Notes under the pieces: model-generated
Seen by the model: only the letters and a program-made list of their open reading frames with translations
What the model was told of the DNA's origin: nothing
Database searches by the model: none
Part shown: in pieces, positions 21,201 to 31,900 of the stretch
Layout of the letters: every line of letters begins with the position of its first letter
Position numbering within the stretch: the first letter of the stretch is position 1
Translations under genes and position numbers: made by a program
NCBI GenBank assembly: GCA_037783415.1
Contig: JAZGTN010000168.1
Span: 248,001-312,000 of the forward strand
Length of the DNA: 64,000 nucleotides
From: Leptasterias polaris
Taxonomy: Eukaryota; Echinodermata; Asteroidea; Forcipulatida; Asteriidae
Direction: 5' to 3'

Positions 21201-24200
21201 AGGAGGTGTACAATCTGTCGGTAGAGCTCGCCTGCGTTTGGTTCATGGGTAATTGCAACAAGGAGTGCAGTGGGAGCTTCGGGTTGGATGTGAAGGTTTG
21301 GGATCATGGTCTTACCAATGGAGCAATGGTGGTGGTCCCCGGCTTTGGTGGATGAGGGGCAGTGGAGTACATGTAGTTGAAGAGCTTGTCGATTTGACTC
21401 CTTGGGATGCCGCCTCCTTCGTCGCTTAACTGCAAGAAACAGAGAATACAAATTGTCCACGAAAAACATGTTTATTGTCATTCTAAACTTGCTAGTACAA
21501 ACACTTATCACTCAGGGCCAATTTCATAAACCACATAACTGTGCTTACTAAGCATGAGACAATTTTGCTTCTGATATTGTTCAGCGGGAACAGACTACCA
21601 GTACGTAATTTCAGAACGTCATTTAGAAGAAAATACTACTTAGTAAATTTCTTTGCTAAGCAAACAAATGAGCGGGGCACCAGTCACAACAATGTAAACT
21701 TTATAGAATTTTGGCTGGTTCTTGTACTTACACTTACAGGCTTCACAAATTGGGTCCAGATTTGTACATTATAATGAGCAGTGATTGTGACTGGTTGCAC
21801 ACCAATTTTGGGCAAAATAGATTAATTTGTGGGTTTTTTTTTCAAAATACTCCCCTACAAAGAAAATGTTATCTTCTTCGTGTTTTACCTTTATTGTGAC
21901 ATCTTGCTTTCCTTTGGTGACTAGCACGTTGATTTTAGGGTAGTCTATTACTGAGGGCCCATGATGCTCCATGACAGCGCGCATGGCATTCTGTATTGAC
22001 CAAAATTAAGACAATTTCTTAAAAATTCAATGAGAGATAAATGAGAGGTAGTTTCTACACTTGACCCTCTTGTTACCAAATTGTTTTGACATGAACTGCT
22101 GGTGACAACATTGTTCGACCACTTAAGCGTGAAGCACACATTCATTACACAACAGAAAGTTCTTGTTCAAAAGCTGATTTTACAAACTTTATTATTACCT
22201 TCGCCTTGGAAACAAATGTCTTACTTATTGAATTCCCTTTTCATATAACACAAAAATCATCGAGGTCAGCCAATTAATGTTACAAGTTCTTGGTCTGTCT
22301 TTCCTCAGTGTGATCTGTAAACTCAAACACTTTTTTGTACACAACCATAATAATGGCACCCTGTGGATGTTTGCCACTTTGAAGGGATTGCATAATCATA
22401 AATCAAACTCATTTTAATTTACTATTATTAGAAACATCTCCTCTTTCTCTTTCCGACCATTGTAAGCTTGGTTATGGAAGGTGAACATGGAAAAAATAAC
22501 AGCTTTACATGTATAACAAATGGTCTTTGTGAGCAGGCATGAGTGTTTTTTTAAATGTGTGCTTGGGTGACAAAAGTCCCCAATGGAAGAGAAGAGGGGG
22601 GTATGAGTGCAGTCGACAAAAGTCCCCTTACGGTAAGAAAAGGGTTAACTACAGAACTTTGCCCTTACCTTAAATAGTTCAAATAAGATGTGGTATAAAT
22701 GTGAAGGCACGTACACCATTGTGATTCCATCCGTCATATCGCGAGCTGAAAGAAAACGAATACATTTTTCTGAAAAATCTGTTTACTCTCATGTGAACAC
22801 GATTTCCTTTTTGAATGAAAACATTTTAAAATAATTTCAGCAAAGATCACTTGTTGCAGTGTTCGTTCAAGCTGGAAGGAGAATACAGAGACAAGTTTAG
22901 GGTGTTGGTTTTCTTGCCAGATAGCACTTACCATCAATCCATTTGACATTCACATCAGGAGATCCCAGGTAGTATTGATCGCAAAGGTATTTAGCACCAT
23001 CGTATGCGTCTATTTAAAAAAATTAAAATAAAAATGATATCAATTTTAGAGAAAACATTTCTTAAGTTTTAACTGTGGAAATTATTATTAAAATATGGTG
23101 ACCGCCAACATAGGGCTAGTAGATAGCTCAGTGGGTAGAGCACAAAAGCAATTTTTAGAATCATTATTTTCCAATTTCACTAATTTTAACGTAATTTTGA
23201 AATGAAAAACGGTGTATAAAGAGCCATTGTTGAATTTGTTGTGTGTAAACGATTTCCATTTCATGGGCGGAGCTCTATGTAGTAAATAAAGAAGGGCGGT
23301 GGTATTTGTTTACCTTTGATGACAGACACAACGTCACAATCTGGATTAATGCTTCCAATGTGTGTAACATGTGTATTGGGTGCACAGCCAAAGATGAGAG
23401 CTGCAAGAGGACAAAATAGAAAGGAAATAAGAGAACAATCAAAAGTCTATAATAACAATAGGAGAAATTTTGAGACATTTAAATCCATTGTTCTCTGAAA
23501 TGCGCATACACTTAGAACTACGTAAACAATGTAGATTTACCCAACAAGTCTGCTGCCACCCAGAGTTCTAAAGTCTCTTATTGATTTACGACTTTTTGAT
23601 GCACTACTATTTTTTAACAAAACAATACTACTGCCAACTTTGCTTGTCTCTTCCATTTGTTTATCTGTTTGTTACTGTCAAGTGAATTTACAAGCGCATT
23701 TCATACGAGGCTCTTTCTGGCTTTCAAAAATGACCAGTTTTATTGTTAAATTTAGTAGTTTGTTTTAGATGCCTGTTAATTATATACAGTGCATGTGCAA
23801 GGTTTGTACACTAAAATATGGATTTGACTGCATGGCTAAGTGCGGCACCCTGTAAACTCTTATAAGGTGCTGCATTAATGGGTCTCATACTTCAAAAACT
23901 TCAAAAACCATAGATAAAGTTAGTGCTCCAGTCAATATACAGACTTATTAACATGTAGTTTGTACCATGCCACCCTGTGACATCACATGTTTAGAAAGCG
24001 TCACAAAACCTGCATATCCTGCAGGCACAATTTGTACACAGATCAATAATGGAAGAAAACATTAAATTCTTCCCTTTTCTGGAAATTGTACCGAATAATT
24101 CTTATCAACTTTTGATATCATGAAGAAAAGGGGAACGTCTCCAAGCTTGTACAGCTATTGTTTGTTTGTTGTGTTTTACAATTCTGGATTTTATTTGTTA

Positions 24201-25956
24201 ACTACATGTATGATACAGAAATAATATATAATTTCTTATAGGACTAGATTGTTATCTTGCCTGCTGGGTAATGCCCTGGAATGTACAAGGTCACTCTTTT
24301 TGTAAATAACTTGGTGTCATGGTCCAGGGTTCTCCACAGGGTCAAATTTTGTCCGGGCGCACGCTGGCGGCGCCGGCCGCCGGGTGATTTTTCACGCAAG
24401 CAATGCTTATAATGTGCAAGCGCAATGAATCATCAAATCTATGTGACACTGGGTGGTAGTCTACAAACAATGGGCCAAGAAAAAAACAGTTTTCTGTTTA
24501 AATTTCAGGCCTAGAAATCCGACGCGAATCGATTCACGCCAAGATTCGCGCCCGCCGTTAACGCCGCGAATCCGAGTAGATTCGCGTGAAATTACCAGCA
24601 TTCAGAAGGGGAAAATCACTTTTTCAGCTTTATATTTGGGCCAACAAGAATATGTTTTTACTTTTCCATAAAAAAAACATTAACAATTTTCCGTTAATCC
24701 GACACAAAGTTTTTTCACCCCTCATTTCTTTCTGTTTTATTTACAAACTTAAAAGGTATCATTCACGATCAACCACTCACGTCTGTCGTCGAGTCGATCG
24801 ATACCGCCGAGTCGTCGTCCTAAACACCGGCACACTCCATTACGTGTGTTGCCGTCATAAGGGGTAATTTTCGCGGTCCAATAAATGTTTCGGTTGAATT
24901 TTGGCCATCCGATAACACAGGCCAATGACCGAAACAGTTATTCGTTCCAGCCGCGAAAACGTACCCCTGGTCAATCTGTTTTAATCTGTCCGCGGATTGG
25001 TTGATAGCGCGAAAGGTCCCGTTTTTGAGCCAATAGTCTTCCTGGATAGTAAGCTCACGGCATCAATCTGCTTTATACACGTGGTTACCATGTACCGAGA
25101 TAGTCATTTCCCAAGATTATCACAATATTTCTTTTCTTTTCGTTTCCTTTTCTGGACTCCAGTTTATTCTATAAAAATCTGGAAACATTGAATAACGATA
25201 ATGTATAACCAAATAGTGAACTTTTATGACCAATTGGAAAAGAAATCCAGCAATGATGGAGTGGGCATGTCGGAGCCGCCGAGCGTCAGTGTAAAAGACC
25301 ACGAGGCAAGCACTACAAAATGCTACTATATGCACTTACCTACCTGAACCCACCACACACAAAACTATATGCATCGTGTATGGTGCCACACTGCGCCACG
25401 ATGTTCGTGAGGGGACGGCTGTTACCTGTCCCGCGAAAAACAAAAGCCCCACACAAACCTGCTATTGGCAGCGCAACTGCACGATGCACTGCCAGCGATA
25501 GCTCTATGGTCCGTGTGTATGATTTACGTAGATTGAAATGACGGCTGTTATGTGTGCCACAGGGGGCGCCGTGAAAAACAGTGCGATTTCTTATACTTGC
25601 CCGGCACGTGCGCGGTGATTAATAACGATCATTTCATTGTGGAAATTACTGATTGACACTAATTTAGGACCGAACAGTGGCTGCGATTTTTTGTCCGGGC
25701 GCTGACAATTTTGTCCGTGCGCAAGACGATTTTGTCCGGGCGCTACATTTTTTGTCCGGGCGCATTTTGTATTTTGACAAAACCGCGTGTGGAGAACCCT
25801 GATGGTCTATACATTCAGCTCCATTTCTACATGTACCTTCATGGTAATCAGATAATTGATGATGATGAAGTGAGACCCACTTGGCTCAATATTAATTACA
25901 ATATTAATGTAAAGCGCATTGATACTTTATTGTAAAATGCGCTATATAAGAACTAG

Positions 25957-25989
<33 letters not shown>

Positions 25990-28900
25990 ACCCTCTTGAT
26001 ATATGGACAAGTACAGTGCACTGCACACCTTAATTCCAATATTGCACCGCACGACTCCTTGTACTACCAGTATATTTTTCCACAATCTAATGGAAAAAGA
26101 GTTGGTTCTGCAATGAATTTGATTACTTCCTGTGTTTTATATACATTATAATTATTGCTCACATACATGTAAACTGTACATGGTAGGAGTTCATCAACTA
26201 GTAAAGTATGGATACATAATGGAGAAATTTTCTTGTGAAACGGAGGAAACCCATATAGTCATTCTGCACATGCAAGGATTATTTTGCAAGGTTTTAAAAC
26301 TGACGTCACAATAGCCTATCAAACAATGGAAGTATCTTAGAAAACCATCAGGTCAACTATTATCACCATATGACTGTGTCATTTCCTCTGCAAGCCACCC
26401 CCCCCCCCATCCACCCCTCCTATCAACGACTTTGGTCTCCCATATTAGACAGGAATGGTCAAGGGAAAGTAGGACAGGTGACGTTCATTTCCATTTGCCT
26501 ACGACTGTTCTGTATATATACCAGTCAGCAAGACCAGTAAGTCTACCATCTGTTTTAATTGGTCCATGTATTGTATTACTAAATCCAATACCCTGCCAAA
26601 TGCAACAAAATGCACCAGGGCCCAGTTTCATGGTTCTTGGCTCACAGCCCAAAGAATTATTTGCTTTCCAGGATTAGTAAAGAGCCCTGCATTTCGCATT
26701 TCATTTTTTTGTTTATTTTTATTGCCAGTGTACTTCTCAATAAGTCAGCCATGCAACTGCAGCTTGTCGAAAAAAAGACTTTCAGTTTTGTGTAATTTTT
26801 TTCTTTTTTCAATGGCACAGCCAAGAAATCACAAACGAAAAAATCTGCTGAAAGCAGCATGCAATGATGAATGTCCCACTAAAAATGCTGATGTACATGT
26901 AGTAGAGATGGATCTATCAAACAAAGAATGTGGCCCTTCCAATCCCAGAGACCAAACTCCATTCTTGCATCCGACTAAAAAACTTATCAAATGGCATGAC
27001 CCAGCAGGAAACAGCTGAAACGTCACACAGGATATCAGTCCCGATGATTGTTGCTTATTAATGTCCGGCAGTATTCACAAAGACTTGTGTGGGGGACCCT
27101 TGCAACCCAGGTTTTTGCAGCAATGTAATATTGACCCGAGATATGATTTATAGTTGGCACTATTGTATGTAAAACAGAGTGCATAGGCCAAGATGTAGAT
27201 TATTTTCAAGTAGAATCTTGGCCTACGTACCTCATCACCCACAAAATTCAACAGCAGTGAACAGATATGACACTGATCTACATGTATTGTTGTCATTGAA
27301 AACAGTTCTGAACACCCTTGGCCCCATTTTTACAAAGCTAGTAAGTGCATATAAATAGATCGATCCATTAAGCCCCGCCTCCTTACGAGTTGACCAATCA
27401 CAGCCGCGAAACCCGATCACCATTAGTGCAAAGATCACCAAACGGCTCAAATGGTGATCAGATTTCGCGGTTGTGATTGGTCAATGAGAAATGGGAGTGG
27501 CTTAATGGATCGGTGTATTGCTAAGCACAGACAAATCTTACTCGGTTGAAAGAATAGAATTAGCTTTTGCAAACTGCTTACCTACAAAAATTACATATGG
27601 TATAAATGCAAACATTTAGTTTTTTAATGGCCCCACATTTTGACCAGAATAGAGCCTTTCTCCAAATGACACAACAAAGCAGTTAAGTAGAAAGAAGTGA
27701 AAAGATAGGAAAATGCAGTCAGAAAAAGCAAGGGATGAAAAAGGTGGACAAGGGGGAGGGGGTAGTTGGAACAGGTTTAAAAAAACACCCAAGCAAATCC
27801 TTTTTTTGGAGTAAAATTTAATTAAAAGGGGCGCTTTAGGTATTTGGGGTCTGGGTAGGTTTATTTGATTAGGTCGGGAAGTGCAGGGTGTAGGGCAGGA
27901 GGGGATAGGGGGGTACGAAAGGAGATACTTACTGTGTTGATTGATGAGCATTCTAATGCCTATACGTGAGAGGTAGAAACGATCAAGAAAGTACTGGACT
28001 GTGCTCTCCTCAAAATGTTCTACATCGTAACTCTGCCTCATCTCCAACACGCCCTGTTACGATGGAAACACGAGAGAGAAAAAACAAAAACATAATCATT
28101 ACTGAGTTTTACTTACAGACATTCCAGTTGTAATTCCTAGTTAATGATTTACAGTAATTAGTAGCTCGTAATTCTGCAAATCAAAATTTCCTTGAGAAGC
28201 ATTTGGAAAAACAAAAAAGTTATTGAAAGCTTGTTATTTTTTGTGTGCCCCACACTTCCCCCAATCTCACAAGCACCCCATCTTAATCACACAATTATCG
28301 GCTAGCCTTTTATAAGTGACACATAATTTTTAAAAGAAGACGTATTAACTGAAGTCATTGCAGAGGGGAAGAATTAAAGAAAAAAAAAAAAAAAGGACTT
28401 TAGGTAAACCTCAAAATCAAACATCGTATAAGGTCTCGATAGTTAGGGCGAAGGTTATCAGTTCCCTACCTGTGCCATCGTCTCCACGACATTTGCATGC
28501 CTGTTCCGTATCGTTATCAGTTGATCTGTGAATCTGTCAAGATACAAAAAATAAAAACACTCAAAGGTTGTAAACCTAGTGAGGTTTGCAGAAACACTAT
28601 GTTCAAAAAGCCTTCTTTGAGTTGTGGTGGTTCTGAAAAGCTGCTTAACACAGAAAGGTTTGCTTAAACATTTTCTGCTTTAAGCAAAACTGAGCAGGAA
28701 ACCAGTCAAAGACCTATGTACATATGATAAAGTATTTTGGCTGGTAACCTTATTCTGGTAAGCAAAATTGCTCTGTGTTTAGCTACTTTTTGTGCTTAAG
28801 CAGCCCAATGAAACAGGGCCCCGAACGTCTTCAGGAGAATGCTAAAAGTTGTTAAAACTCAAAATGAAAATAAATGTTGCAATTCAGCAAATCATCATAG

Positions 28901-31900
28901 CATGTGCAAAGTCATAAATTTTATAAAGGTTTCCCCTAAACTGCAAAGCTAATGTTCAACCCCTCTCTATCACCCAAAATATTCTCTGCAGAACAACAAA
29001 AACAATCAAGGAAAAAGGTAAATATTTCAGCATCTTTTACTGTCAACAAAAGCTGATAAATGTTCATGGACTTTGACATTGGGAGACAAACAAAATACAT
29101 CACTGCACTGCAAAGGTTGACACGCAGTGAGTACATGTACATGTGCAGGGTCCAACTGTATGGCTCTATTTACTGTAAAAATCTGTGGTTACGGTAAAGT
29201 AGAAAAATCCAGGCTCAGCGTAAGCATATTTTGCAGGTAAGCAAGGACTTTTTGCTTGATTGCATGAGTACGTTCCTATGCACTTTTATATTACACAGCT
29301 AGCATAGAAAGTTTGCCTTAATCCTGTAAGCGGAAACTGGTGATCGTTAATGCACAATGACACCTGTGACTTTGCCTTGGATACTATTTGCCCCCTCGGA
29401 TGTACAAATAGAGTGACATCATTGTTTAATGATTGCATCAGCATTGAGCCTTATCAATTAACAGTCTATTACACCGCAAGGATAAAGATAAGGCATATTC
29501 TTGGAAATATGGACCATTTGACAACCTCAAATGTAATTTTTCAAAAAAATCTTTTTGACCTTGTAAGATATTTTAAATAATTGTATACATATTTAAGTTT
29601 ACCAAAATGTTCATGTTAGGATAGTTCAGTTAGTTTTCATCTTGCAGTGAAACCTGTGGTTATTTATATTTAGTTCAAAGATAGCACAAGTAGAAAAGAA
29701 TGAATGTTCCAACTGATAAATTCAAATCAAGGGTTAACTTACAGGCCGATCAGTAAGTTCTCGGACGGCACGCAAAAAAATTGACGGAAGTGAACAAATT
29801 TCGCCGCTGGAAATTTGAAAAAGGGATTACTCTTATTGTTGACCAGGTATGGCAGTAGTCATTGTTTCAAAATAATAATTATTTAAACGTGTTCTCATCA
29901 TATTTGTTTCGAATTTATTGAATGTTTGAAACTTTGGTTAATTGACATGTTTTTTATTGTTGAAATTTGTGACGGAAAAAAATTACATTGGGGAGTTTGC
30001 AATTAAAATAAAAATTTCTTTTCAATCAATTGTCGGATTTTTGTTTTCTCTTGCTGTTAAAGTATTTGGCATCAGCCCCCACAACCTGAGCATGCAAAAG
30101 AAAATATGTACCTCAGCAAATATGAAAATCATTTAAATACCTCTACATCTGTAGTGGTAGTGGAAGTCCGTCAAAAATGCTGACGTTCGAGACTCCCAAC
30201 CTTTTACCTCGATTTAGTTGAAAGGCATCGGTTGTCAATATTGTGTATGATAAAAATGTCAGGTACCTTGTAGTTACACTACATAAAAATAAAAATTAGC
30301 TTTCACTTATGAAAATATCAGGGTCCGATTTTCAGGCTTGCAAATGGTGCATATTTTGAATAATATGCCTTAACTTTGTGAAACTACAAAAGCAATAACA
30401 ATCATCTTGAAAAACACCCACCACAAAACAAAAACAAGAAACTAGTCGACTAAAAAATTGTTATAACACAGGTTTTTCATGCGCAACCCATATGTTTGTC
30501 TGTTTGGTCAAAGTTGGAAGGTACAATGTACATGTATTTATTGCAGTATCTTTTGCTGTGTGGTGAGGTCCATGGGTTTCTTGTAACCCTCTGGGGCAAA
30601 TAGCACCCAAGGCAAAGCCGACGGTGCCATTTTACCCCCTTTTTGTTTTTGTCTCTTTGTTTTTTTCCCCCCAAGATGGTTTCACTGGAATGTAAAATGT
30701 GAAAAGTCGGTGGAATCTGATGATTGAACACAAAAGCCCAGTGCATTTTTCATTCTCAAAAGATTTTTGATTTTTTGATTTTTTTATGGCCTTTATATTC
30801 ACCGGGACTATACTTACTGTTGCATTGTCCCAGAGTCGTTTCTGCTCTCAACAAACATCAACAGATCTTCCAATGACTGTGTGTACCTGCAACAAACAAA
30901 CATACAAGATTTCATATAATAAATTAAATAACAATCACTATTCTACTTAACAAATTCAATCCGCTCTTCCCCAGATCAACCACATTCTCATTTTTTTACA
31001 TTGTTGAAAAGGATAGAATAACAAGAATTTATCTAACCTCGCATGTAATCTTAGACCAAAATAGTTTCCAAGATTATTGGTACCTTCTTTGCCAGCCTGA
31101 CACTTCGTTCTTGTAAGGGAAAAAGCCTCTTACAACATTCAACTCAGACATTTTGAGGGACCCTGAGGCAATGGCTGAAGTATCAGGCCTGTACTGGTAT
31201 GAGCAGTATAATAAGTGCACAAAATGGTTGATGGTCTGACATTTTGACCATAGCAGAGTCTTTGTTCTCCAAATAGTTACTTGTTCTCCCTCCTCCCACC
31301 TTTGATGATGTCCAACTTCCTTTGGTCAAACCAGCCCCTTCCCTCCACCCCCACTCCCTTTTGTCTACTTTTTCATTATTTACCCATTGCCTTTTCTGTG
31401 TGCTTTCTGCCTCTCTCTCTCTATTCAAATTTCCACTTAACTGCTTCTGTTACACCTGTATACCTGTTTATGTGTGTTGTGATGTCATTTAGCCTTCCAA
31501 AGAGACTCTGCTAGGGTCTAATCGTCAGGCCATTAACTATTTTTGGCATTTATACCACACTCACAGGTCCTTCGGTTGGTAAGCAGTTTGCAACAGCTAA
31601 TTCTATTTTCTCAGTAAAATAAGTGTGAATTACAACCTCCCCAAATACAATTAACAATTCTGTAATGTTCATTTAAGAATTTCATACCATGATTTGACTG
31701 TTTTGCTCGAAGGCATTTGGAGGAGTTTTTCTGGTAGGAGATTGATCTCTTTCATGATGTTGCAGATCCGAACTGGTAATTCTTGCCGAAGAAACATGAA
31801 CGATTTTTTCTCATTGGCTTCATTTAGACCTGCGAAGAAGGGATTTCAAACCAAATTTGTGTAAGATTATTCCACCAGGTTCGAATCAGTTGCGACATTT

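Noticed and set aside
20810..21261. Overlapping frames of 70 to 109 codons on both strands between PDK exons 10 and 11
   Set aside because: Non-conserved sequence with frames open on both strands at once; the true coding segments nearby are the PDK exons at 20085-20198 and 21316-21429.
26566..27018. 150-codon open frame on the plus strand inside PDK intron 5
   Set aside because: It resembles no protein, its codon use is AT-driven, and it overlaps a CCCAATTTCAT repeat fragment at about 26618. Chance ORF.
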